From Benincasa hispida (lineage: Eukaryota; Streptophyta; Magnoliopsida; Cucurbitales; Cucurbitaceae): a DNA stretch of 64,000 nt. Shown one piece after another: positions 20,418 to 31,623 of the stretch; position 1 is the stretch's first letter, and every line of letters starts with the position of its first letter. Location: positions 24,021,267-24,085,266 of the forward strand of contig NC_052359.1 in assembly GCF_009727055.1 (NCBI RefSeq), given 5' to 3'. The notes beneath the pieces are model-generated. The model did not search any database and was not told where the DNA came from. It saw only the letters and a program-made list of their open reading frames with translations. Position numbers and translations under genes: made by a program.

Positions 20418-21739
20418 CACCCCTAAATTTAAACAATGCTTGTCCTCAAGCATAAGCTAAAGATTCCTTTAGCAAGTTAACCGCAAAGTTTTCTTTCCTA
20501 GATTTCTCAAGGATACTTCATTTAGATCCTATATGCTAGAATTTCGTCTTATTCAAATCTCTTCCTAAAATAATTCTAAGACTTAGGGATTGCAAGCTTA
20601 ACTTTCAAAAGAACTTTACTGAATTTCGGAACATCGCTTGATTTATTTCAAAAAGAAAATTTTTCACCTGGGTGTCAAATGATTTATCCTTGCACAAAAA
20701 TTTTCTTCATTTCTATATTTTTTTCTGACCTTGCGCTGATCCGAGTGTCTTGCCTTCGTTTTGGCTTGTCCCTACGGGTTTCATGCGGACATCCAACTAT
20801 GAGCAATGCACTCTTCCTTAGACTAAACTCATACCAATTTGGCAATTGAGTTGCAGTCATTTATTTATGCATTGATCCTGGTGATTGTGTCATGTGGACA
20901 TCCAACTACGGGTAAGTGCCTTTCACAACTTAACTCTTATCAATCATGGGTTTCCCATTGCGTTGACAGTGGAGTTGTTATACTAAAAAATCATCCATTT
21001 TTTTTAGCAAGGTCGGAAACAATTACCCCACCCCCAAATTTTAAAATGCGGCAATGTCCTCATTGCCTAAAAGATTAAAATAAGTCATGCGATGGTCAAA
21101 AAATTGCATTGTAAAGAGAGTTTGAAAGAAGCTAGCAAACCCCTAACTTCGAGAAATATTTCATGAGGTGAGTATCCTAAGATTTACGTTGACTCTAGTA
21201 TATATAAAAGAGATAGAAGCTTCTCGTCATTGAAATCATACTTGGCGAAGAACAACATGCAGTAAACTACTAAAGTTTTCTACTGGTGATATGATTGCAG
21301 TAATCAAGGAGGATGTGGTGATAAAACTTTGAAAAATAATATGCACTGGTAGCACAAAATTTGAAGTAAAGATAAAGAAAGGTAAACCCCCAAATTTAGC
21401 TCTGTCGCCCGCATTGTATTGATGCATCCACCTTGCGGCGATCATTCTTCATTGGGTTACGATGATGGAATAAGATAAGTGTTGCTTTGCGTACGTTCCC
21501 GCAATCCAGTGCCTCAATCATTGTAAGGAAAACAAAGAGAGGGTCAAATTATTTTAACCAAAAGAAAAGGCTTTTTTTTTTAATAGAACTGAAAAATGAA
21601 AAGATAGTTGAAAAGATAGTGAAGATTCTGAGTAGTGGAGAAAAGAGTTGAAGACTTGAAGTTTTCCAAAACTTGCATCCCTAAGAATTTGCGATCATTT
21701 GACAATGCAGGGACCACCTACTTCCTTCTTTATTCAAAG
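20418..21739 (-). other. Element G 3' noncoding region
   Basis: Minus-strand region between integrase and the 3' LTR. It holds the polypurine tract (complement CACCCCTAAATTT, 20418-20430), a second tract-like copy (CACCCCCAAATTT, 21029-21041), one full copy of the conserved ~50-nt motif (20755-20802) and a shortened second copy (20887-20913). I recognise no gene here; short open frames in it do not resemble any family. Confidence 0.7.
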
Positions 21740-22905
21740 TTTCTTAGTTCCATGGAGTCGACTTGGCGATTTCAGTCTTCTCCATGGTATGCCTTTATTC
21801 ACTACTGATTGACTTTGAATATGTTGGTACCATCGTCATTTGATAATTCCACCGCGCCATGCGAAAATACTTGTCGAACTATGAACAGTCCGGACCAACG
21901 AGACTTTAGCTTTCCCAGGAAGAGTTGCAGACGTGAATTGAAAAGCAAGACTTTCTGCCTGACTTGGAGGTTCATGCCGCATATGCGTTGATCATGCCAG
22001 GGCTTGGTGCGCTCCCTATAAATTTTTGCATTTTCATATGCGTTGTTCCTCTATTCTTATAGCTTGACCAATTTCATTTTTCGCTTCCCCTGCTTTCTTT
22101 AAATCAAAATTCAGTTTCTTGACCGCCCACAATGCTTTATATTCCAGCTCTAAGGGCAAGTGACACGCTTTGCCGAACACCAACACATAGGGGGACATTC
22201 CTATAGGTGTTTTAAATACGGTCTGGTATGCCCATAACGCATCATCAAGCTTCATTGCCCAATCCTTTCGTGAAGGTTTGACTACCTTCTCAAGTATCAA
22301 TTTAATTTCCCGATTGGACACTTTAGCTTGGCCATTTGTTTGCGGGTGGTATGCGGTGGCCACTTTGTGGAGGATATTGTACTTGTGCAACAGTTTCTTT
22401 ATATTGTGGTTGACAAAGTGTGATCCTTCATCACTTATGATAGCATGGGGAGTGCCAAAATGATTGAAAATGTTTTTCTTCAGGAACTGGGAGACATCAC
22501 TTGTGGCACATGCAACTGCCTCTATCCACTTGGAGACATAGTCAACGACTAATAAAATATAGTGCTTACGGTTTGAAGGAGGGAATGATCCCATGAAATC
22601 AATCCCCCATACATCGAATAGTTCCAACTCCAAGATAGTATTCATCGGCATTGCGTTCTTCCATGAAATGTTGCCAGTGCATTGACACCGATCGAATTTC
22701 ATTGTGTAGTCAGCAGCATCCTTAAATAATGAAGGCTAGAAGAATCCACTTTGTAAAACTTTGGCTGCAGTACGTTGTCCTCCAAAGTGCCCTCCATAAG
22801 GTGAATCGTGGCACTGTGACAATATGTGTTGTTGGGTAGCGTCTGGTACGCATAATCGAATGATTTGGTCTACACCTCATCTATACAGATTCGACTCTTC
22901 CCAAT
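21740..22905 (-). pseudogene. Element G integrase
   Basis: Athila-type integrase on the minus strand. The N-terminal zinc-binding region ([14 protein letters not shown] near 22780) is followed by [12 protein letters not shown], in which the first cysteine of the C-D-R-C pair has become F. The core is well kept in one open stretch (22034-22702): [13 protein letters not shown] (Asp), [12 protein letters not shown] (Asp), [26 protein letters not shown] (Glu). The C-terminal part (LFNSRLQLFLGKLKSRWSG, HGAVELSNDDG) reads on at about 21770-21960 after a stop. This is the best-preserved integrase core in the window besides H. Confidence 0.92.
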
Positions 22906-23590
22906 AGTAGTGTTTGCATTCATTCTTGAGCTTCTTTCGTGGTAGGTGTAATCTTTAGAAATTGTTCACAGAAAAAATAATTAACGATGTCTGCATAAAA
23001 TGGCAGTTCTATGCAAAACAGTTGCTCGTCCGGGAACATGGCACTCACTTCAGATTCATTGCGGTCAATCTCAGGATTTTCTAGTATGGACAAGTGATCA
23101 GCAACTTCATTCTCTGTCCCCTTTCGATCAATTATCTCGATATCAAATTCATGAAGTAGGAGAACCCATCTGATCAATCTCGGCTTTGTGTCCTTCTTTG
23201 TCATCAAATATTTGATTGTCGAGTGATCAATATGAATGAGTACCTTGGTTCCCTATAAGTATGCCCGAAATTTTTCCAACGTAAAAATCACAGCCATGAG
23301 CTCTTTTTCGGTGGTGGTGTAATTAAGTTGAGCAGGGTTCAGAGGTTTACTCGCATATGCGATGGGGTGCAAAATTGTTTTCTTCTTCTGCGCTAATGCA
23401 ACTCCCATCACATACTCACTTGCGTCGCATATGATTTCAAACGACAATGTCCAATCCGACGCAATTAGACAGGTGCGGTAATCAGCGCATCCTTTAAAAT
23501 TTGAAATGCGTTGAGGCAATTGTTGTCAAATTCAAACTTTCTGTCTGCCTCTAGTAACGCACTCAATGGTCTTGCTATCTTAGAAAAGTC
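22906..23590 (-). pseudogene. Element G RNase H
   Basis: The minus strand reads FEIICDASEYVMGVALAQK (first catalytic Asp), LHPIAYASKPLNPAQLNY, TTEKELMAVIFTLEKF, then after a stop near 23253 the conserved [13 protein letters not shown] and [15 protein letters not shown] and ends with [14 protein letters not shown]. It sits between RT and integrase as in all Ty3/gypsy elements and would remove template RNA during cDNA synthesis. Confidence 0.9.
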
Positions 23591-24520
23591 TTTAATGAAT
23601 CATCTATAGAATCTAGCATGCCTCAAGAAGCTTCGTACTGCCTTCACGTTTGTTGGAGGTGGAAGCTTTTCAATTGCATCAATCTTTACTTTGTCCACCT
23701 CCAACCCTTCTCGAGAGACCTTATGTCCCAACACTATACACTCTGTCACCATAAAGTGACATTTTTCCCAGTTAAGCACCAGGTTCGTCTCTTCAAATCT
23801 TTTCAGAATTTTCTCCAAATTGGCCAGGCAGACTTCATAAGTGTTCCCATAAACAGAGAAGTCATCCATAAATATTTCTACTGAGTCCTCGAGATAATCT
23901 AAAAATATTTCCATCATGCACCTCTGGAACGTGCTTGGCGCATTGCAAAGGCCGAACGACAGACGGCAGAAAGCGAATGTCCCATATGGGCAGGTGAATG
24001 TGGTCTTGTCTTGGTCTTCAAGAGCTATCATGATCTGGTTGTACCCCGACGTATCCATCCAAGAAACAGTAAAAATCATTCCCTGCCAGTCTGTCCAGCA
24101 TTTTATCGATGAATGGTAGAGGGAAGTGATCCTTCTTTGTGGCTGCATTCAATTTGCGGTAGTCCATACATATGCGCCATCCATTGATGGTTCTTTGCGG
24201 TATTAATTCATTGTTCTCATTGAGGACTACCGTCATTCCACCCTTCTTCAGTACACATTGCACGGGGCTGATCCACATGCTATCTGCAATGGGATAGATA
24301 ATGCCCACATCCAGCCATTTGATAATCTCCTTTTTGATGACCTCCTTCATCGCAAGGTTAAGTCTCCGTTAATTATCAATGGTTGCTTTGTGGTCATCCT
24401 CAAGACAAATGTGGTGCATGCAGTACGCGGGGCTAATTCCTCTTATATCAGTGAGCATCCAGCCAATTGCTCACATATGCTTTTTGAATGCTCATCAACG
24501 CATTCTCTTGATCTGCGTTG
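23591..24520 (-). pseudogene. Element G reverse transcriptase
   Basis: Two overlapping open stretches joined by one frameshift near 24020-24150. The first (24018-24350) holds MKEVIKKEIIKWLDVG, WISPVQCVLKKGGMTVV and GWRICMDYRKLNAATKKDHF; the second (23600-24148) holds GYNQIMIALEDQDKTTF, LSFGLCNAPSTFQRCMM, the catalytic FMDDFSVYG and FMVTECIVLGHKVS. Upstream, LNADQENALMSI near 24500 is the conserved lead-in. The highly similar domain order in H and F supports the call. Confidence 0.92.
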
Positions 24521-25463
24521 AGCGCAGAGGAAATTATTACTAGCAGCTTTTCATTCTAGCCCAAAAATGCGTACTTCAGATGCATTGGTAGGGTTTTTAG
24601 TTCAAGTATTAGTGGCTCCACGAGGGAAGGTTGCGTTATTTTTCTTTCTTCCTTCGGCTCTTCTTCTTGCGTTGCAATCGATCCTTCTTCATTGTTCGTT
24701 TGTGCTACAATCTCATTGCAGGCAACTACGGATGCGTCGGCATCCTCTTCTTCATACTCTTCATCAGACTTTTCTTCTTCAATCAAATTCAAGTCATCTT
24801 TTGAATCTCATCAGGAAACTTCATGGCATGAATTATACTAAATTTGAGCTTCTGTCCATTTCTGCTCAAAGTGATCTCGCCCTTGTGCACATCAATTTGA
24901 GCACGACCCGTTGATAGGAAAGGTCTCCCTAAAATGATGGGCACATCTTTATCGGCCTCATGATCCAGGATGATGAAGTCCGCTGGCATAATAAATTTAT
25001 CAATCGTGATCAGCACATCCTTCACCTTACCCTCTGGGTGAACCAGAGACCTGTCGGCCAATTTGAAAGTCACGGATGTGGGCACAAGTTGCCCCACATT
25101 TAGTTGTCGAAAGATTGACAACGGCGTCAAATTTATGATGGACCCCAAGTCACACAGGGTTTGCCCAATATAGAGTCCTCCTATGGAGCAAGGAATAGTG
25201 AAGCTCCTAGAATCGCTCATCTTCAATGGGATAATAGATTTGGAACTTTGCGTTAGTGCCACCGTGGCAAATTTTTTAGCGCCTCTTTTCTTGGTTACCA
25301 TGTCCTTCAGAAACTTGGCATAGGCAGGCATTTCCTCAATCGCTTCACTACAAGGAATGTTAATATGTAATTGCTTTAACATAGATAGGAAGCGTTGGTA
25401 CTGTACCTCTTCGTTTTTCTTCTTCTTTAGCCTCTGAGGGAATGGTGGTAATTGGACTTTCAT
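24521..25463 (-). pseudogene. Element G aspartic protease and acidic linker
   Basis: An open stretch of 224 codons (24789-25463, minus) encodes PPFPQRLKKKKNEE, MPAYAKFLKDMVTKKRG, then a retropepsin-like domain with the active site LCDLGSIINLTPLS. Relatives have LCDLGASIN, so G has an A-to-I change next to the catalytic D-L-G. LADRSLVHPEGKVKD, PADFIILDHEADKDVP and IILGRPFLSTGRAQID follow. Downstream 24556-24792 is an acidic stretch rich in E and D that leads to RT. This protease region is unbroken, but its gag and RT neighbours are shifted. Confidence 0.9.
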
Positions 25464-25589
25464 GGTTCCTATTTCATTTGACTTTGAGGTTGACGCAACC
25501 TCAGGTTCTACTGCTTCATTTTCTTTTTCTTCTTCATGCGTTGCCGCAATCGTAGGTTCAGCTGCGATGGAGGTTGATCTGTTCTGCTC

Positions 25590-27031
25590 CTGTTGTTCTC
25601 ACTCCACAGTCTTTCCACTGCGCAATGTCACAACTTGACATTGCTCCTTACCTGAACCCCTTGGGTTGTGTGGAAGCTCAGTTGAACTTGGCAGCGCCCC
25701 TTGCAGTCTACTTTTGAGCTCATTTCCAATCTGGCCCATGTGCAATTCAAGATTGCAGATGGACGTAGCCTGACTTTGAAGCACCGTCTCATTTTTCTCT
25801 ATATATTGCTTCAATAAGCATTCTAGGGGAGAAGATTGCGGTGGTTGTTGTGAGCTACTTGCTTGGTTGCTCTGTTGACCGTTTCTGCGTTGAAAGAATC
25901 CTGGTGGCCCTTCTTTTTGTGCCCCAGATTGAAAATTTTGTTGTTGATTCTTCCAAGCAAAGTTTGGGTGGTTTTTCCACCTGGGGTTGTAGGTGTTGGA
26001 AAAGAAGTTGTTCTTTACAAAATAAACAAACTGTGGGTTTTGTGGACAATCCTCCATCGCATGCCCATCACCGCAAGTCGCACACCTTGCGGTGTTTTAA
26101 CTTATTATGTTGATTTGCCCATCTTGCGGTGTTAGGCTACTGATCGTCATTCCTTGAATCAAATTCATCATTGCAGTCATTTGATTTTGCAATGAAACAA
26201 TAGCACCATTATTTGCGTCAGAATCTTTGAGTCTTAGTCTCTGGTCGCTCTTCCTCCAGTCTTCATGTTTTTTGGAGATGCAATCCAGGATATTCTTCAC
26301 TTCATTATAAGTCTTGTCAAGCAGACCCCCAGTTGTTGCCGCATTGGTAGCGGTCTGCAAATCAGGATTCAAATTGTGGTAGAAAATTTCCATTTGAAGG
26401 CAGTCTGGCAGCCCATTATGCGGACAATTTCGGACCAACCTTTTAAACCTCGCTGAGCGATTCGTCCATATCTTATTCAAAATTATTTATAAGCTTTCTT
26501 CGTCTAGCATTCTCTATAGGTGGGAAATACTTCTTCATAAACTTCTTCACCACCTACTCTCAAGAAGTGATCTCTCCTAGTTCGAGCAAGTAGGCCCACT
26601 TCCTAGTCTGATCACAGAGAGAAAATAGAAACAGCGTTAGTCGAACCTCCTCAGCGAAGATGTTCGGGAACACAAATTATTGCATATTTCAATAAAACTT
26701 CGGAGTTGGGCATGCGGATCCTCACCACGCCTTCCCTCCGAATTGACCTGCAGCCTGGATCATCTACAACATCATTGGTTTCATTTCAAATTTACTTCTG
26801 TCTAAGGCAGGCCTCATGATTCCCGGAGAGAAATCATAGAGGTTTGGTGATGCATAGTCCCTAATAGGCTATTGCGATCTTTGCCAACAGAATTGGATTT
26901 GCCATGAACATTGTTGTTATTTGGTGTTTCATTCCTAGGCTGCTCCGCCATCTCTTCTTTATCGAATTCTGGTTGCTGTTGGCGGTCTCTTAGTGTCCTT
27001 TAAAATGTTCTCTCAATCTCCAGGTTTTTTA
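25590..27031 (-). pseudogene. Element G gag, cut by the J LTR
   Basis: Minus-strand gag with the core at 26097-26480 (RFKRLVRNCPHNGLPDCL, TGGLLDKTYNEVKNIL), a zinc knuckle CATCGDGHAMEDC (C-X2-C-X3-H-X4-C) near 26045-26085, FSNTYNPRWKNHPNF, a glutamine-rich stretch, a coiled stretch ending near 25750 and the C-terminal VTLRSGKTVE at about 25605-25635. The N-terminal MAEQPRNE is near 26950 and LEIERTF is near 27015. Sequence similar to gag stops at about 27030, where the plus-strand J LTR begins, so J interrupted the gag start and G's 5' LTR is not in place. Confidence 0.87.
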
Positions 27032-28970
27032 TGACGAGTAGAAATGTACATATTATAGGCCTTTTATTTAGAATTATGAGGGTCGATAAGAAGAAATATG
27101 CGGCGATTATACTAAGAATTTATGAGAAAGTGAGCTTGCGTCTATCAGCAATAAAAAATCTCGGCTAACCCACTATTATGCATTATCTTGCGTCCAATTG
27201 TCTATTTTCGCAGGATTCGATCGCATTGCGGGGAATCTCACCATCGCAGAGGCGATCGCATACGTTCGACGCATGGAAGTTGCGGCCATTAACTGCATGC
27301 GTTCATCGCATAGAGGTTGTGGCTATAGAGTAATGACCATATAGAGGATGAATGCAAGGGTGGTGGAATGCGATGATACTTCGGAAACCAAGCATGAACA
27401 CATACCTTGGGAGTATCAAAAAGTGATGTTGACATTTCACCTACCACACCATTACTAGCAAAGATTCAGAGCATGTCCATCACGCTGTTAGCAGTAGAAA
27501 TTCAGAGAATGACTATTAATGCTATCCGCGATTGTGCTCTATAAATAGAAGCCATAGAGCACAACTTCATCCGAGCTTTTGCATTAGGACAATTTTTGTG
27601 ATCCAGAGACGAAAGCATGAGAAGATATTCTTGAGAGTTCTTCATTCCTCCTACCATTTTGAGTGATGACCGAAGCTTCGCCGGAGATAGATCTCGAGTG
27701 AGACTACTCCACCGCCCATCCATGGGACAGTCAGCAGCCTTGATACATATCTGATGGAAGCAAGACATTGCCCATCTGGCCCTCCATATCTCTTCTATCT
27801 CTATGTTGTATTACATTGTGGCTTAAGAGATTAACACATATTGTGATCAATGTATTTCTCTATTTCCTTCGATTCCATCTTCATTTACTTCTTCTTATCA
27901 TCCTTTACTTTCATTGCAACGACTAAGTAAGATTGCTAGAGTATCGCATACTTAATCATGTGGCATAGACATATGAAGCATGTAGCAAACCACTGAGAGG
28001 TGTGCATTGCGCGGGTATTGTGAGAAAATCATATTTGCTTAGTGTTAGACTATAGCAATGCTTGTCTATGAGTTCATTAGTGGTGACTAACTGCCTGAGA
28101 GGGTAAGTAGTGGAACGCATTAAGCAAAGTAAGCAATGTTCCTAGAGATAGGAATAATCTTATGTCAACCATGATTTATGTGATTACTTTGTCTTATGAG
28201 CACATCATTCATCATTTGGGCATACTTGAAAGAGTAGTCTAAAAACCAAATCTAGGCTTGAGAGAGTCAGATCGGAATACATAAGCAAGAATAGAAACTT
28301 AGGAATAACTTTTGTTTGGTATTACACAACGTATGCACCCTATAGATAGGATATAAAAGTATGCGGCCACATCGCATGCGTCTAGAAGTAGGATATGGTG
28401 GTATGCGGTCACCTTGTTTATGTGTGGAAACACATGAGCAAGAATGAAGACTTAAACATAAGTCCTATCGACACTATTGCATATGCATCGCATGCATCTT
28501 AGTCAATTTTATATAGCATAATCCCTTAACTTACGTTGGCTGGGGTTACCCTTGCGATCAAGCTTATTGATGCGGTGAAGTCATCCCCTCCACCATTTTA
28601 TCTATTTTTCCATACATCTTATTACGCGTCAACAGTTGCTGTGTCTCTAACTCTTATAGTCATACTTCCATTGCTTAATCTGTTTAGTTAGGAGTAGGAG
28701 TAACACATACATCTATTTATTCTTCGCCGCAACACACTACTTCATAAAATTTAGCTACAAGTCTTTGAGTTCGACCTCTGATCACCCGAGAAACTTGTAA
28801 TCTTGTTATACTTGGCGAGAGAGCAAGAAAACTTGTGGTAGGAACACATGGTCATCGCATAGATTTTTAGACACATATTGCATATCCCTTAGTTCAACGC
28901 ATGACCAGCGACGCATGGAGAACAAACAATGAACGTATATTTATTTACTCCATTTTCCACGCATCAAAGG
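27032..28970 (+). repeat. Element J: Athila-type LTR (family II-like), plus strand
   Basis: It starts TGACGAGTAGAAATGTACAT, a variant of the LTR start at 54575 and 62969 with two bases missing, inside G's gag. A TATA box TATAAATAG lies at 27540-27548. Blocks near 28760-28860 (TCGACCTC..., GAGAAACTTG) match the distal part of D's LTR (56190-56270). The end is unclear; a copia LTR piece begins near 28975. No primer site or coding region follows, so this is a solo or truncated LTR. I see no gene in it. Confidence 0.7.
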
Positions 28971-28974
28971 TACC

Positions 28975-29211
28975 CAGCCTTATCTATCGACTACAGACCA
29001 TTTAGGTTATTATTTAAACAAGATTTCACTTGTATGTCTTTACATTCTTGTTTAAACTACATGAAATAACCTCAAATCTTAGTTTATTGGATTGAGTATA
29101 TGCTTATAAAACAACATTTATTTTATTAACAATAATATGTTTATATAAAGTTTACAAACTATGAGACTATAAGAAGATTTAGGACACCATTCCCAACAGG
29201 TTCAACATCAT
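28975..29211 (-). repeat. Copia LTR fragment
   Basis: This matches 43680-43916: shared blocks include ACTACAGACC, TTTAGGTTATTA, TTTATTTTATTAA and the end CCCAACA. On the minus strand it begins TGTTGGGAATGGTGTCCTAA, an LTR start typical of Ty1/copia. Only the first ~237 bp remain. Confidence 0.78.
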
Positions 29212-29670
29212 TTAACATGCAAGTGGTGCACATGTAGTGTTATTAAAGTTTTTTAACTAATAATATTAGTTTTAAATATTTTGATCTTTATACTTCATTT
29301 GTTTATTTTGAAATATATAACAAAACATGAAAGCCTTAAAACTGGAGCAAGAAAACTTAAGTGTGACAATGAGTGATGAAGAACTTTGACAATAGTTCTA
29401 GGGAAAAAAATTCATATGTTAATGGGATTGGGATGACAAAAGAACTCATGTATTTGTAGTTTTTGTAATGAATTTTGTTGAAGCACGTTTATATTTGTTA
29501 TTATGTTGTAACTACTAATTATTATATATCTGTTGTTGTGAAAAAAGTTGTTGAATGAGAAGAGATAAAAGAGAATTTATACTTGAGTTTTGTGATAATT
29601 ATATTTGAAATTATATGAGTCGAGTTTTGTGAAAATAATGTTTTAAAATAACTTATGATTGATGATGATG

Positions 29671-29726
<56 letters not shown>

Positions 29727-29929
29727 TTTGGTATAATATGTGGTCTAGACATGCCAAATAAACAAATATGCAACGTAGAGTTTTTATGAACATATGTAGA
29801 TATTAAAAATTTTATAAACATATTATATATGGTTCATACTTGTTTAATTTCATTATTTATATATAATGTATTACACAAGCGATTGTTAGCATTCGTCGAT
29901 GATTGTTTTAAAAAAGGTCTCAAACGAAT
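29212..29929. other. AT-rich spacer
   Basis: No coding region or element end is recognisable apart from the microsatellite at 29661-29726. Confidence 0.5.
29661..29726. repeat. (GAT)n-(ATA)n microsatellite
   Basis: Three GAT units run into about nineteen uninterrupted ATA/TAA units. It should be length-polymorphic. Confidence 0.97.
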
Positions 29930-30297
29930 AATATTTTCTTAAATATTATTTGTGACAAAATGTAAGACATTGCAAAAAAACGTTGCATTGAAAACAAAAA
30001 CTCGCAAGGAACTTAAGATGAGAAATAAAATGTCGCAACTAGCAATGTCTTGAGGAACCATCACAATGTGCAACGTTGGTAGCAACGCCACAAGTAGTGA
30101 TGTTCTTCCTTTCATCACAATTTGTTTGCGATTTTTTAAAATTTCATCACAAATTGCGACATTTGTTACAAAACGTGGCATAGACCTTTCAACGACTACA
30201 TTTTAGGGACTATTGCATGTGACGACTATTTCCATAGCTTAACGTGTTTCGTGAAAATTTTATTTTGTCTCTAAAGATCAATTTTTTTTTTGTAATG
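29930..30297 (+). mobile_element. CACTA-like transposon end (fragment)
   Basis: The right edge reads TTTTGTCTCTAAAGATCAATTTTTTTTTTGTAATG, which by memory of the family resembles the 3' ends of plant CACTA (En/Spm) elements (…TTTGTAGTG), with one change in the terminal motif. Just inside are repeated short motifs built on GCGACATTTGT and CAACGTTG and their inverses, as subterminal repeats do. The left end is not found and no transposase is present. Confidence 0.45.
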
Positions 30298-30450
30298 TTT
30301 CACCAAGGAATTTTTCTGTTGATACATTTAGTTAGAGGTATGGCTCAGATTCTACTTGCTAGGGACAACAAACCAATATCAATCTCCACTATGGTATAAT
30401 ATTATCTGTTACGGGCATAAGTCCTTATGACTTTATATTTGATTTCACCC

Positions 30451-30571
30451 AAAAGACCTTATATCATTGGAGATGGTTATCTTTCCCCAGCAAAAGTTTC
30501 ATATTGACTAGATGAGGGGCGATCTGGGTATATAACTGAGAGCAACTATCTCCAATAGTATGTGGTCTTTT
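30451..30571. repeat. Short inverted repeat
   Basis: AAAAGACCTTATATCATTGG (from 30451) is matched in inverse by CCAATAGTATGTGGTCTTTT (ending 30571), and the arms extend inward to about 33 bases with a few mismatches around a ~55-base loop. It lies in DNA that I cannot assign to a family (30298-31049 holds no recognisable gene). Confidence 0.75.
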
Positions 30572-31049
30572 GGATTGTTCCAAAAGCAAAACTAAGGAGG
30601 TATATTTTCATCGGGGACAATAACATGTCATTGTGGAGATAGATGGACGCTCATCGTTCTTATCAATGACCAGATTAAAGTTGAGGTAATTCGTGGGTCT
30701 TTGGGATAATGGTTGAATTATTGGGGACAGGGACAAATCTACTAAGGGACCAGCAGATATGTGTCCCTTGAAAGTGATACATAGATGGATACATATTTTA
30801 ACCTCTAGAAAATCAAGAGAGTCCTTCAACTTGTTGGCTTTTTGCTCTCAATACAGGCTTGGTACGACTTGGTCTTGTACATGTTACTCATTTTATAAGT
30901 ATATATATGTACTCTGTTCATATTAAATATTGTACACTTTAGCTCATCTGGCATGTATTATGTACTAACAATCTAGAGATATGATTTGAAATTTCACATT
31001 TATTGAAAGAAAACTAAATAATTTAAACTCTTTAATTGAAATAAAGAAT

Positions 31050-31523
31050 ATGTTCGTATGCCAGTGCGAGGTCCGAAGTTTATTATCCCTGTGGTGTATG
31101 AGTGGAAACCATACAAGTGTGGTTGTTGTGGCTCATTTGGTCATTCTAAGGCTATGTGTGAGAAGAAGAGTGAGCCAATGGTTCAAGATTTAAATATTGT
31201 GGCGATTAATGAAGGTGTTTGGGGGTTAAGGATGGGCTTGGGTGTGAAGGGATGGGTGAAGGTGTTGGTGGTAGGGGAGGTTGCATTGCGGTAGGAATAG
31301 TGATGCAAGGTGTGATGATGAGTTTACTTTGGTTAGTTATCGTAGGTGTTATAGGGGAATGGTAGGTGGTCAAGTTGGGAGTGGGTCTCTGAGTTCTTTG
31401 CCTCCAAGTAGTAGAGTTATTCGTGGTTCCCCTAGGAGCACAGGGTTTGTGAAGCATGTGGATAAGCAGAATCCATTTAACATTCTAAGGAATGAGGGAG
31501 GGGACTTGTTGGCATTGAAGTAG
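31050..31523 (+). pseudogene. LINE ORF1 remnant
   Basis: The frame at 31058 reads PVVYEWKPYKCGCCGSFGHSKAMC, i.e. the conserved YEWKP lead and a C-X2-C-X4-H-X4-C knuckle found near the end of plant LINE ORF1. The upstream RNA-binding domain is absent. After a shift, a second frame (31281-31523) gives a serine/glycine-rich tail with FTLVSYRR and NPFNIL, usual for the ORF1 C-terminus. It would bind the LINE RNA. Confidence 0.85.
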
Positions 31524-31623
31524 TGCTTCCGAACCCTCTTCCATTAATTGTTATGGATGGGAGTATAAGAAGTTCAGGTAAGAGCTCGGTGGGAGGTGGT
31601 AGGTGGTAATCCTTGTCAGTATT

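Noticed and set aside
29522..29821. Open frame with a poly-leucine run (minus strand)
   Set aside because: It is produced by translation of the ATA/TAA microsatellite.
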